DNA of 64,000 nt, from positions 62,001-126,000 of the forward strand of contig CAJQUW010005328.1 in NCBI GenBank assembly GCA_907163375.1, written 5' to 3'. Under the pieces are notes generated by a model. The model was not told the DNA's origin. It saw only the letters and a list, made by a program, of their open reading frames with translations, and did no database searches. Origin of the DNA: Prostheceraeus crozeri (taxonomy: Eukaryota; Platyhelminthes; Polycladida; Euryleptidae). The position numbers were made by a program, and so were the translations under genes. Positions 1 through 10,329 of this stretch are shown here, piece after piece (the stretch's first letter is position 1; the number at the start of each line of letters is the position of its first letter).

Positions 1-340
1 TTCGTTTTCGGACTCCATGTTGACTGAAGTCACTGACAGATTTTGTAGACGTCAAAACGTAGTATTTAACGGTGTTCCTGAAGCTATCAATCGGAGTGTA
101 GGCGACAGAACTTCGCATGATGCTAATGAGGTCAAGGCTATCACTGACGTTCTAAACGTGTCACATTTTTTAGCAGAATCTATCAAGCGTATAGGTCGAC
201 CAAATCGCGATGGCATCAGACTTTTACTAGTGAAATGTCGCACCTTCGAAGATAAACTGAGTGTTTTGAGGAAGGCTAGGTACTTGAGACAAAATGAGTC
301 CACAAAGAAAATCTTTATTAAGGTGGACCCAACTACATAA
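1..340 (+). mobile_element. LINE ORF1 fragment (RRM-like domain)
   Basis: An open frame runs from the window edge (first ATG at 17) to a stop at 338-340. The segment RRQNVVFNGVPE, then SIKRIGRP and LLVKCRTFEDKLSVLRKAR, then KIFIKVDPT, is the usual layout of the RRM-like and C-terminal parts of ORF1 in CR1/Jockey-type non-LTR retrotransposons. That protein binds element RNA. The 5' part lies outside the window and no endonuclease or reverse transcriptase follows, so this is a fragment. The clade cannot be fixed from ORF1 alone. The antisense frame over 52-540 is a shadow. Confidence 0.6.
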
Positions 341-1061
341 ACACCCCGTAAATATTCCCCACTCCTCTGCACTCTCCCACTCTCAAAGCAATTCGATCTG
401 AAGTAAATCAGTTTCTGGTAGATTCTCATCTCATCAGCTGAAGTTGAACTCTGATGACAGCAATATAGAACTACTGAAGTGTATTCCACAAAACAAGACT
501 CTTGAATTTCACAGGACCAAATTCTTATTTCACCTCTCAACAGCGAAAGTTATGGACTCAATTCCAACGTAAAGCAACAAACAACACTAACACAATCAAT
601 TGAATATGACAATTCTGTAACCATCACTGCTCCACCTCGATGAACATCTGCATGATAGAGGATCGCGAGTTCGAAGTAGCATTTGCACTTCACAGTTTCA
701 GCTCTAACGCTAAAGTTCCCATCACATCTCCCAGTTTTCAGTATATCATGAGCAATTGATACTTCAATATCGAAACAGGTGCATTCGAGATAATCGGAAG
801 GTTGAATTCAATTTGCAAATCACCACAAACTTTAGATCAACAGAATGTATGTGACTTTCTGCAAATTCGTATCAAATTACTTCACAGTCGAGAAGTACAG
901 TCTCTGAAATTGTGTGATTGATCACAATTAATCGTCATGCTGTCTTCCTTTTCAAAAAAGATGCACTAGAAATCTTTGGACAATTAGCTAAAAAAGATAA
1001 ATATCTAAGTCGCAATACTTGAAATGGAATCGCCTGTTCGAATTACTAAGAACAAATACAT

Positions 1062-1779
1062 TTATTCAATTTCAAGAAAACGGCTCGAAAAGACGGATCG
1101 ACTAGCGATTCAATAGGCTAATTATAAAAGTAGAAACACGTCTTTCCAAAATCTCTCTTCTATTTTTCTTCAACCTGTTTCAATTGACGGTCAGATAACT
1201 GCCATCAATCTTCGCTAGGAAGTTGTATAAGAAAAAATATTACAATTAACATCTGATGGACAATTTTCAAAATTATTTTGCAACATAGCATGCATAGTGT
1301 CGAGAGGATATAGATGCACACAAAAGAGAGGTTAGCACTTTACAAAGTGCGATGTCATAGCATTTCTCAAAGACATTATTGGTCATAGCACACCACAAAA
1401 ATTGAAGAACTAAAATTCATCAGTCAACTAATGACGGATTGGTCACATGGGTCGAACATGCAACATATTTTTCAGAGGTCTCCTATTTTTGAACCTAAAG
1501 CTCCTATGGTGTGCTATGACCAATAATGTCTTTGAGAAATGCTGTGACATCGCACTATGTAAAGTGCTAACCTCTCTTTTGTGTGCATCTATATCCTCTT
1601 GACACTATGCATGCTATGTTACAAAATAATTTTGAAAATTGTCCATTGGATGTTAATTGTAATATTTCTTCTTATACAACTTCCTGACGAAGATTGATGG
1701 CAGTTATCTGACCGTCAATTGAAACCGGTTGAAGAAAAATAGAAGAGAGATTTGGGAAAGACGTGTTTCTACTTTTATC
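1062..1779. mobile_element. Hairpin element with 271-bp inverted arms
   Basis: Arms 1124-1394 and 1508-1778 are long, well-matched reverse complements around a 113-bp loop. The insertion interrupts zinc-finger unit A. A 14-bp near-direct repeat (AAGAACAAATACAT at 1048-1061, AAGAACACATACAT at 1780-1793) looks like a target-site duplication with one difference. The other units read straight through this point. No protein is encoded. The right arm holds a hammerhead-like motif (1680-1734); the left arm holds an antisense copy whose core has changed. A long, variable target duplication fits LINE- or Penelope-style insertion better than a cut-and-paste MITE. That last step is inference. Confidence 0.7.
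1680..1734 (+). ncRNA. Hammerhead ribozyme-like motif
   Basis: Order of parts: CTTC (1680-1683), CTGACGA (1684-1690), a stem ATTGATGG/CCGTCAAT around an 11-nt loop, GAAA (1721-1724), the palindrome ACCGGT (1724-1729) ending in a GUU triplet (1728-1730), then GAAG (1731-1734), which pairs with CTTC as stem I. This fits the CUGANGA...GAAA...GUH core. Stem III is only the palindromic hexamer, a form known for Penelope-associated hammerheads that are thought to work as dimers. Activity is not shown. Confidence 0.5.
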
Positions 1780-2422
1780 AAGAACACATACATGCACACT
1801 TTAATTGAAAACGAATAAGTTTAGCAACAATCAATAGCCATTTTTATTGTAACCGTAGCTCCTTTCACTACAACACCTAATAATCGTCATGCCTATATTC
1901 TACATGCACATGTTGAAGTTGCATCTGAAAGAGCTTCTTCCATTGAAAGAAGGGGTTCAACATATTTCACACAATTAGTCAATGTTGCTTCTGATATTTT
2001 CGCACAATCACGAAAGTCACAAATTGAGTTATTGAATCTCACAGAAGCGAACATGTCCTCCCGGTTGGGTCTCACGAAGATATTCTAGGCAATCACTTTT
2101 CAAATAAAACACTGAGTGCGACAAGCATTGCTTAACGACTTCTCTCATTCCTTATATCTTCACAGATCAATACGTCAGCTAGCCTTGAAGGACTCGGAAA
2201 TAGACCAAAAACAACCCCCAAAAACGAAGGGACCTAATTCCCTCTTTGCATCCACTGCAGATGTTTCAAATCTACTGACTTTGAAAACGGCTTCACAAAA
2301 TAGCTGCTTGTCACCTGTGTGCATCCGCTGATGGCTTACGATGTAGTTTTTTGGGTAAACGACTTCCTGAAGGTCTCACAAACGCACAGTCTGTCACCTG
2401 TGAACATCCCCTGATGCCTCGC

Positions 2423-3037
2423 TTAATCAGAAGAACTAACAAACGACTTCATAATTAATGCCCTTTCACCGGTGTGCATCCGCCGATGCCTTCCAAAAGA
2501 ACTTGGATCCGCAAACGACTTTCCGCAAGTCCCACAAATATACGGCCTCTCACCTGTGTGAATTCGTTGATGCCTAACCAAGTGGGTGTTTTGGGTAAAC
2601 GACTTCCCGCATGTCTCACAAATGAACGGTCTGTCACCGGTGTGATGCCGCTGATGGCTTATCAAGTGGCTTGTTTGAGTAAACGACTTTCCGCACGACT
2701 CACAGGTGAACGGCCTGTCACCAGTGTGCATTCTCTGATGCCTAACCAAGTGGGATTTTTGGGTAAACGACTTCCCACATGTCTCACAAATGAACGGCCT
2801 GTCACCTGTGTGATAGCGCTGATGGCTTATCAAGTGGGTTGTTTGAGTAAACGACTTCCCGCACGACTCACAGGTGAACGGCCTGTCACCAGTGTGTATT
2901 CGCTTATGCCTAACCAAGTGGTATTTCTGGTTAAACGACTTCTCGCATGTCTCACAAATGAACTCTTTGGATAGACTATTCACTGCTGATGCATTGCTCA
3001 TCTTCATAAGGACCTGAAACAACAAAGACAAGAACAT
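2423..3037 (-). CDS. C2H2 zinc-finger protein A, six fingers, decayed 3' end
   Basis: This is probably a nuclear DNA-binding protein. The frame encodes six intact C2H2 fingers (CETC or CESC, then KSF, then HxxxH), with linkers TGDRP/TGERP close to the canonical TGEKP. QTTHL- and QKSHL-type fingers alternate, suggesting internal duplication of a two-finger block. The TTTCAG just before GTCCTTATGAAG, about 36 bases downstream of the frame's first ATG, looks like a splice acceptor. The true exon therefore probably starts at the VLMKMSN segment and the upstream ATG is intronic; no 5' exon was found. Finger 7 has lost its cysteine pair and the frame stops soon after. Recognisable remains of further fingers and of the family's tail continue to about 2250, so the C terminus is pseudogenised. 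No KRAB, BTB or ZAD domain is visible. Confidence 0.75.
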   Translation of the reverse strand: MFLSLLFQVLMKMSNASAVNSLSKEFICETCEKSFNQKYHLVRHKRIHTGDRPFTCESCGKSFTQTTHLISHQRYHTGDRPFICETCGKSFTQKSHLVRHQRMHTGDRPFTCESCGKSFTQTSHLISHQRHHTGDRPFICETCGKSFTQNTHLVRHQRIHTGERPYICGTCGKSFADPSSFGRHRRMHTGERALIMKSFVSSSD

Positions 3038-4221
3038 TATGAACCAAGAACAAAATCATTTCAAATATACATCATTACTATGTATTTAAGTTTCAAACAG
3101 AACTAGAATAGGCTGACTTCCAGATATCAGGTTCCTTCAGTGAGAACAGACTGCTTCGTCAACATAATGTCTGGAAAAGCAATACAAATGCTGGTCTAAA
3201 ATCTTTCATAATTTATATCCTTATTGCAACAAAAAACCTTTGATTTCTGGATCATAGTCGTTACGTGACACTCTCCTACATTGCTATCGAAGGCTTTTCT
3301 GTTTTTTAACATAGCAAGGGCTCTGGACTTCGAGCCAATGCGTCTACAACCAAATGCTACGAGCTTCAATCACAGCTCAGTACGCTTCGGAGAAACTGAA
3401 TTTTCTGAGACAATTTTTTGTTCCAATCAATCTGAGAATATGATATATGTTTCCCTACCTCTTTGAACAAACTTTCTAACTGGCTCTTATGTCGTTGCCG
3501 AAATCAGATAAATTTGCTTGCCTATCTGTTATTAATTCATTTTTAACCCTTTGAATCCCACAGGTCACTGGTGACCCAAATTTTCTATTCCCTCCGACGA
3601 TACTCAGTCATGATTAATTCGTTTTCATTTGGGTTTTACCGTATTTAGTAGTTTCTCAACAAAATATTTCCCGCTAAGTTTGAAATTGCAATAACATTAT
3701 TTTGTCGCACGAGCTTTTCAAATTTTTCGCTTTTGAAGACATATTTAGGTGATCTCCACCCGTCTCTCGCAAGCATGGCAAGTACATATTTTTGTTGTTG
3801 CGTTACTAGAATGAGGCTGCGGACTCTAATGAATGCGTTATAATCATATGGACTAATATTCATACATTATTCACAACATTTAATCGATCGCATGCTTCGC
3901 TGTGTGCTGGTCGTATGGCTTGCGACCGCTGTTCACTCCGGTCGTTGCAACTGTCTGTGTATCTTGTTCCTGTCTGGTATCATTGAATGGCTGCTTTTAG
4001 ATACAATTTTTAATCAATTGCTTAATATTCGGAACAAATCTTGTTGTTGTGTATCCAGATTAGACAGACGACGACTTCTTTATCATGGCATATACGCTCG
4101 TTACATCCCTTTCTGAACGTTCTTTTGTCGGTCATTGCTCTACCCAAACCTGTCCGAGACAGTTCGTTCCAATTTCACGTCAGAATGGTGGTCGACGACG
4201 TCCACGCCGTCAAGAAAGTAT

Positions 4222-6735
4222 CCTAGTATTCTCCTTACTAACATGAGGTCGCTTGCGAACAAGTTCGACGAATTTGGTTTACATATATCCAAACACAGAC
4301 CTGATGCGTCCGTCATCACCGAATAATGGCTAAATGAAGTTGTTGATGATACGTCTATCAAATTGATAACTACAATCTGTTACGTAGTGATAGAATTCAC
4401 GGTAGAGGTGGTGGAATCGTGTGTTATCTTCGTGACTATTTCACTGCTTGTACGATGGCTAAAGATATGTCCGTGTCTTTGGTCTTTCCAAGAACTGAAA
4501 TATTATCAGTGTTCATTCAAGAATTGTTTCTGGTCATCAATTATACTTTATCATCCTTACTGGACTAATTCCATTGCTCACACTGGTGCACTTGAAACAT
4601 TAACTTCTGTAATTGACTTCATTCGAGTGAAATTCGACTCCTCTGTCCGTCTTGTAGTTTGTGGGGATTTCAACGACCTCTGAAACCAATACTAGTGACT
4701 TATCTATTGCTACTCAACTTACTCCAGTGGTTGACTTTCCGACGCGAGGTGATCACATTTTGGATCAGATTTTTGTGAATTGTGGTGTTGACCGTAAGAC
4801 TATCTCTTTGCCTCGATTGGTTCCTCGGATCATAAAATTGTCTTGACAGCCGTCTCTGCACATTTAACCCGGCGCTACATTGAAGAAGAAGATCAGCAAC
4901 ATTTCTGTCTCTAATATGGCTAGATTCTCCGAGAAGGTGACTTCAATTGATTGGAATTCCCTTGTGCTCTCGTGTGAGAGTTTGGAAGATGCTTCAAATT
5001 TTTCCGTAGGGTTTTGTTTCTGATTTTTGATCAGTGTTTTCCTGAAAGAACAATCAAACTGTGATCTTTAAGCTTATGTTGGGAAACCAAGTAGACAAGA
5101 TGGTAAAGATTTTTTTATTTTTATGCTTCATCTTCACAAAAGCAACCATCTTGTCTACTTGGTTTCCTAACATAAACTTAAAGAAAATGATTAACCAAGG
5201 TCTCTTCAACACTTAAACTCAGATCTATTGACCAGCATTGGATGAAACCGTCTTTGAAGGTGCTCATAGATGATGGAGATCGGGCGAAATACGACCGACT
5301 CAAGTCTGAAGTGTGCGCTGAAATTCAACAGTCAAAGAAATGCTACATTGAAAGTACAGTGAATTCGGGCTGTCCTCGTAAAATGTGGTATTCGTTGAAA
5401 CGTGTTTCTCGGCTGTGTAAGAACTCTACGTCTTATAAACACTGTTGATGGATTCAACGATCATTTTACGTCGATATTTCAGAATTGTGATGCTTTATCA
5501 CTTGAAAGCATCTCTGTTCCTGGCAATCCCCTTACTCTGTCAGAATCTGAGGTTGAATATTATCTCTCCAAGCCTTCAAAGACTGGTATTGGTGTTGATG
5601 GGTGTCCTCCATGGGTCTATCGTCATTATGCTGCAATTCTCTCTCTCCTACAATTACACTATTATTCAATTGGAGTCGGAATTGCTGTGCTCCCTCGGTG
5701 TTCAAGATAGCAAGCATTCGTCCTATTCCTAAGTGGAATCATCCAGGCAATGTTTTTGATTATATACCTTTATCACCTTTATCAAAGTCATTATGCGCAT
5801 TTTTGTACACAAACCCTTTTATAAAAAGTGGTGTGAACTACAATCAATTTCCTTTTATTCCCCGACCGGGAACGGGAAAACAAGCGCTTTGGTTTTAACC
5901 CAACATAGAATTTTGTCATTTTTAGAGTCTGCCTCGGGGGTGCGCGGCTATTTTCCGTCGATTTAGCCAATGCTTTGATAAAATTCCGCACCAGGTGATT
6001 ATAAATGTCTGTAGAAGTCTTCACATGCCTGATGTGACAGTCAATTGTATTTCCCGTCTTCTTACCGATATGCGGCAACGTGAATGTACAAATGATGCTT
6101 TTTCTTCAAGGTCTCTTTCATTTCAAGTGGCATCCCACAGGGAAGCGTCCTCTGGCCATTTTATTTGCTATTTCTGTAAATGATTTTTTGCTCTTTGTCT
6201 GAGAAATCTTCAGAAACTGGTTATGCCGATGATTTACTGCTGAGATGCAAAGATTATGCAGAGATGCTGTGCTGCTTTCATTAGATCAATTCTTACTTAC
6301 TCATTTCTATGCTTTTGTAATCCTCCGCAATGCTTGTTGAAAAAGCTCATTGCTATCGAAAAGAGAGCTTACAGAATAATGTCCTTGCCTCAAAAGATGA
6401 AAATTCTCTTACTGTTGTTGCAAATATAACATGTGATAATCTATTTTCAAAAATGTAAAACACGATAGTCATCCCTTGCGTGAATTGTTTTTGGAACGTT
6501 CTCCTCGGTCAACGAGAAATGCATGTATGCTGCGCCGTCCACTCGCCAAGACTGAGCGATATAGAAAATGGTCCATCAAATTCTATAAATAATTTTTGAT
6601 TTTATGAAATTGCTTTTACTACGTAGTTTTCTGCAGCCATTTTTTTTTCTAAGTCTTTCTGTAATTTCTCGAAATGTGTAATGTGCGCACCGAATGCACC
6701 AAGCTGAGACAACAAAGAAATTATTATTATTATGG
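4222..6735 (+). mobile_element. CR1/Jockey-type LINE, decayed
   Basis: Order of parts: an apurinic-type endonuclease, starting near ILLTNMRSLANKFDEFGLH and including VVCGDFNDL and VDFPTRGDHILDQIFVN; a linker; then reverse transcriptase with LTLSESEVEYYLSKPSKTG, IRPIPKW, an LAxAxDKIPHQV palm motif A segment and a worn VASHREASSG equivalent of the VPQGS box. It ends in an ATT-rich tail at 6720-6733, typical of LINE 3' ends. Many frameshifts and stops split it, so it is inactive. A 119-bp hairpin (5066-5184) is inserted between the endonuclease and the reverse transcriptase. Confidence 0.75.
5066..5184. repeat. Short hairpin insertion in the LINE
   Basis: Arms 5066-5103 and 5147-5184 are reverse complements (CTTTAAGCTTATGTTGGGAA and its partner) around a T-rich loop. 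It interrupts the LINE. It is a MITE or foldback-like sequence with no coding capacity and no hammerhead core. Confidence 0.6.
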
Positions 6736-7090
6736 ACTCAGTGCATAAATGTGTGTTCAAATACCAATCAGTTTTGCAAAACGGGTCATTAGTGACCTGT
6801 GGGAGATAAATGGGATTTTAGATGATGCTACGAGAAAACGTGTAAGTGTTACTAAATGCAACACTTAACATTTTCGCATGAGAGTTGGAAGAGACATAGG
6901 TTATGAGAAGGCTTAATATACTCAAAAGTACAATTTTTCGATAATCATATACCATTGTATGCAACTTTCATAGCTCAAGTGTGCTAGCAAAAGTATTTAC
7001 TGGTGAAAAGATATGTTTGGTATATCACTTTCAAGCAAAAGATTGTGATAGCGATAAACCTGCGCGATAGGATGAAAACAAAAGTGCATG

Positions 7091-7153
7091 TGACACCCAG
7101 GTTTCGAACCTGGGTCAGACAGACTATGGCCACACGGCTATCGCACCACACCT
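7091..7153 (-). mobile_element. tRNA-derived SINE head
   Basis: Read on the minus strand it begins GGTGTGGTGCGATAGCCG, holds GTGTGGCCATAGTC as a box-A-like stretch, and has a well-paired T arm around GGTTCGAAACC (box B). No clean acceptor stem, anticodon arm or CCA-side match completes a tRNA, and unrelated sequence continues downstream towards 7000. A SINE promoter head is therefore likelier than a working tRNA gene. Confidence 0.5.
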
Positions 7154-7239
7154 ACAGCGGTGCAACTTACAAGTATCCAATTACTATTTTTTTATTCGTA
7201 TTTCTCTCGTGTGGTGTTGCCAAATCATGGTTTGTTTGA

Positions 7240-7308
7240 TGTAAATTCTTGGTATCAACTTTAAATTCTTGGTATCAACTTTAATTACTTGGTATCAACT
7301 TATTTACT
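7240..7308. repeat. Short tandem repeat, three copies
   Basis: About three copies of a 22-24-bp unit containing CTTGGTATCAACTT lie directly upstream of the piggyBac-like coding remnant. The unit also has AATT-rich spacers. Confidence 0.75.
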
Positions 7309-8257
7309 TTTTTTTCAAATGTGCAACACAAGAAAGAGGTATCGCGAAATTCAGAATTTGTCAAGTGATGGAATCTACGCTCTTTTGGATGCTCTAGACA
7401 GCGGTGACGATGCAGATGTTGATAAAATAATGAACGATAGCGATAGGGAATTCGTTGTCGCACCAAACAATACGAATAATTCTCCTCCGAAGAGTCGAGA
7501 AATAAATGAATAAATGAAATAAATTTTTGCTGACAATTTTTTTGCGTCCCCTCTTTTGGCGAAGGTGCTGCTGGAGAATGGACTCAACTTCATGGAAACC
7601 GCTAGAAGCTCAAGAAAACACGATGATAAAGGGATGTATTCAACTCATCGTTTTAGTGCCTATTAAAACATAGTTTTGATTTTTTTATTGCAGAATGACA
7701 AAGAAATGAAGAGGATTCTCAATTTTTATATGCCAATGGCATTACTGTTTGCAAATGGATGGACAATACTTCTGCTTTCTACGAAAGAAGTTATTTAATT
7801 TTCTGATGAATGATTTCAAGTCAGTTTTGATGGTCGCCACGAATATTGAAAAAGATGAAAATCATAACAATGTATTGCGACGACAGAACGGTGCAGCGGA
7901 GATTCGATATCACAACGCAATTGCTGAATGGAAGACGTCGATTTATTGGAAGAATAATCTTATGTCTTATTATGAAATTGACAAAAAAAGAGCAAATTCA
8001 GATTTTACTTGCGGATCTTTTCCGATCTGATGGATGCAGCATGCGTAAATGCCTTCATTTATAATGAAAGATTCCCAAATAACCTCGGTCTTTTACAATT
8101 CAAAAGGTGTGTAACTGATGGATTGACGATGCACTCTTCTCCACGAAAACGAAAATTTGACGGTGTGCGTTGTGACGATAATGCAGACTATCATCTCCTC
8201 TCTCGTCCCTCACCATCTGTGACTCGAATCGATTCAGGTAGGAGTCAAATAACTTAG
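7289..8257 (+). pseudogene. piggyBac-like transposase remnant
   Basis: The first piece has the acidic N terminus usual in piggyBac transposases (LDALDSGDDADVDKIMNDSD). A second region has the C-terminal part of the catalytic domain: a YYEIDKK stretch followed, in another frame, by DAACVNAFIYNERFPNNLG and LLQFKRCVTDGLT. These match the 'YYxIDRKSxKWWLRIFFDLxDAAxVNAF' type of pattern in the family. The central catalytic region is missing and the pieces are out of frame, so no enzyme is made. The position between TTAA/CCCTTTG ends supports the call. Confidence 0.65.
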
Positions 8258-8259
8258 TG

Positions 8260-9118
8260 TCAAATAACCCTCAAATCAGCGACGACCAATAGAATCGCTT
8301 ATGTGAGACATCGATCGGCGCAGACTCTTTTCCTTCACTCACAGGAGAGCGAAACGATACCCAGTGTCAGAAAATCGGCAAATGACTGACCACCGATAAA
8401 ATGCTCCTATGGATAATCGATCCCGCACAATTGGGAATACATCAGAACTTCCCTGTCGACGAACCGAGAAAACGTATGTTCTCGTGCGGTGAATCACTGA
8501 CGCTGCCGCTGCCGCTGCCGCCACATCTCGCTCAGTCAATGTCAAGTGCTTGGACAAGCCGTGCAGTCAAGTCTGCAGCGTAGCTCAATTCTTGCCTCAG
8601 TATCCTGCTCGCCTTCCGGTGCTAAGTTGATGACTGTACACTCACCACATTCTCAGCGAACGCCAAACTGGCTTTCTTAAGGGCCACCACCTGTTTTGCA
8701 TCCATTACATACATTATTCACTCACAGGGCCTTTCTTCTGTTCGTACCTTAACGGAGGTCGTAACAGCGTCATGTTGGAAATAGCACTTTGCGTCCAACG
8801 GGAAATGTTGGTCATTTACCGATTTTGAAGACTCACGTCATCGCTGTGTGACGTGCAAGAAATTGAAAATGGATCATGAAATCTCGGTTTTGTGCTCAAT
8901 GATGACAATTTCATGCTTATGATCGACTGTACGTGACTGAATACGCTTTCATGTATAATCTTGCTATAAGTTAATTAAAGGCCAACTAATGATGCAACAA
9001 AAAATGGAAACATCGTTTTTACCCTTTCAGAACATACTTGAGACTTTTGAATGCGAAATCCGATGTCATCAGCATTTATAATACAAAGTTCGTAATCAAA
9101 TAAGTTGCGACACTAAAT
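8260..9118. other. No recognised gene; piggyBac 3' interior
   Basis: I see no coding remnant I can name. A short GCTGCC run lies at 8503-8522. The segment probably belongs to the 3' half of the piggyBac-like element or to unknown repeats. Confidence 0.4.
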
Positions 9119-9431
9119 TCCCATTTAACTCCCAGAGAGTCACCTGTGACCTAAACTGGAAAAGTGCCTTACGAATGAAATGAAATCGCAACATGGCAAC
9201 CTATGTTCAAAACTGATGGAATCCGCCCACCAATACCTTGTGGTAGTCAAAGGGTTAAATGAGTTCATAGAATACTATTGACTGATGAGCGACAATAGTA
9301 GGTTTTTATAAATAATGGGCATGGCGATGGCGATGGAGAATCAACATCAACAACATCGTTCAAATAGTCAAGTATATTTTTTTTTTTTCTTAAAAGTCTG
9401 ATAGAGTTGTCGATACGGGAGGTCAGTCATG

Positions 9432-9589
9432 ATGATTAAAAAAAGCAGGTTCTCTCCCAATTTTTACGACATTTTATTGAGTAAATAAAAGAGCAAGTCA
9501 TCCTCGCTGTTTTTCTGGGTGACTCGCTCTTTTATTAACTCAATAAAATGTCGTAAAAATTCGGAGAGAACCTGTTTTTTCTTAATCAT
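9432..9589. repeat. Near-perfect 158-bp palindrome
   Basis: The sequence reads ATGATTAA...TTAATCAT with matched arms through ACAGGTTCTCTC, TTTTTACGACATTTTATTGA and TAAAAGAGC, closing on a short loop near 9500-9510. It would fold into one long hairpin. It is an isolated foldback element next to the Tigger-like element. Confidence 0.75.
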
Positions 9590-9613
9590 TTAAAAATGAA
9601 TTAAAAACAGATA

Positions 9614-10293
9614 CAGTGGAAGATGGTTAATCGATAACCCGATAAACAACAAGTCTCTTTTATCAACAAGATCGTCCAAGTCCCGGTACAATATGCTCAA
9701 ATAATTCTTTAATCGACAAGAAATTCGCTGTGAAAGTCTCTTTTATCGATAAGGTGTGTGATGTAGCAATCACGTGACCTGTCAGCTATACTCTCATTCT
9801 AGTGACTCCTGGAATAGCTAAGATAATGAGGAAGATGAAGTTTCAAGAATTGTGATCTCTCGTATTTAAGCCCTGCGACAAATCGATGAGCTGAAAACAT
9901 TTTTTGAAGAGCAGGGGTTGAGCACAGCGACTCTCAATGAACAGCAAAATCTAATTTTCGCTGCCGCATCTCACAAGCAAGGAAAAATTACAGACCTTTA
10001 CAGAAAGTGAGACATTTTTGTTTTGATAATTTTACAGAACCTAGAAGTTATACTCGCATGTAGGCTATCTGTTCAATTTGTATATACATGTTTTAGCAAA
10101 GGGCTGTTTTTTAAATTTTTTTGTTTTTTTCTTATCAGATATTTGATATTTTTGTAGGCGGGGTGATAACTGCGGATCAAACATGCTGTAAGGTTCGAAG
10201 TGTATGAAATAGAGAATGGTTTCTATAGTCGACAAGTATCCTTAATCGAAAAGGTTTAACTGATCCCGAACCTTGTCAATTAACCATCTTCCA

Positions 10294-10296
<3 letters not shown>
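9614..10296 (+). mobile_element. Tigger/pogo-like transposon, internally deleted
   Basis: Terminal inverted repeats start CAGTGGAAGATGGTTAATCG (left, 9614) and CAGTGGAAGATGGTTAATTG (right, read on minus, ending 10296). Both ends are flanked by TA (9612-9613, 10297-10298), the Tc1/mariner superfamily target. The CAGTGG start and repeated ATCGATAA-type subterminal motifs resemble pogo/Tigger ends. Only 683 bp remain, enclosing the last part of a transposase-like frame. Confidence 0.65.
9822..10010 (+). pseudogene. Tigger-like transposase C-terminal remnant
   Basis: The frame reads DNEEDEVSRIVISR, one stop, then ALRQIDELKTFFEEQGLSTA and ends GKITDLYRK. The 'ALRxIxxLxxFFxEQG' segment is the C-terminal tail seen after the DDE domain in Tigger/CENP-B-like transposases. 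The catalytic domain and the CENP-B-type DNA-binding domain are absent. It is a non-autonomous remnant inside the TIR-bounded element. Confidence 0.5.

Positions 10297-10325
<29 letters not shown>
10297..10325. repeat. (TA)n microsatellite
   Basis: About 14 TA units expanded at the TA target site of the Tigger-like element, directly before the PLE fragment. Confidence 0.9.
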
Positions 10326-10328
<3 letters not shown>

Positions 10329-10329
10329 A

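Larger units (their letters stand above)
370..3370 (-). repeat. Zinc-finger duplication unit A
   Basis: This block is homologous to blocks at 17613-20520, 28170-30550 and 37080-38919. Shared landmarks in order are the 'cagctgaagttga' stretch near 440, the 'gactttctgcaaattc' stretch near 850, the 'gtgattgatcac' stretch near 920, the segment at 1860-2100, the finger exon, and the acceptor-like 5' flank at 3001-3370. In this copy the 3' flank is split by the 718-bp hairpin insertion at 1062-1779. Edges are approximate because they were set by eye. Confidence 0.7.
3547..9254 (+). mobile_element. piggyBac-like transposon with nested insertions
   Basis: The left end reads TTAA (3543-3546) then CCCTTTGAATCCCACA. 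The right end, read from the minus strand, is TTAA (9255-9258) then CCCTTTGACTACCACA. TTAA target sites and CCCTTTG-type ends are the piggyBac signature. Between them lie a decayed transposase (7289-8257), a LINE (4222-6735) and a SINE head (7091-7153). Related subterminal motifs with GGTCACTxGTGACC also occur near 6790-6820 and 9119-9160. They could be inner repeats, or the ends of smaller nested copies, so the pairing of the outermost ends is the simplest reading but not the only one. Confidence 0.6.

Noticed and set aside
7091-7153. Functional tRNA gene on the minus strand
   Set aside because: The T arm is good, but no complete acceptor stem or anticodon arm can be drawn; a SINE head fits better.
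8501-8522. Poly-alanine or poly-leucine coding run from CTGCCG repeats
   Set aside because: It is a short trinucleotide-like run without a supporting gene on either strand.
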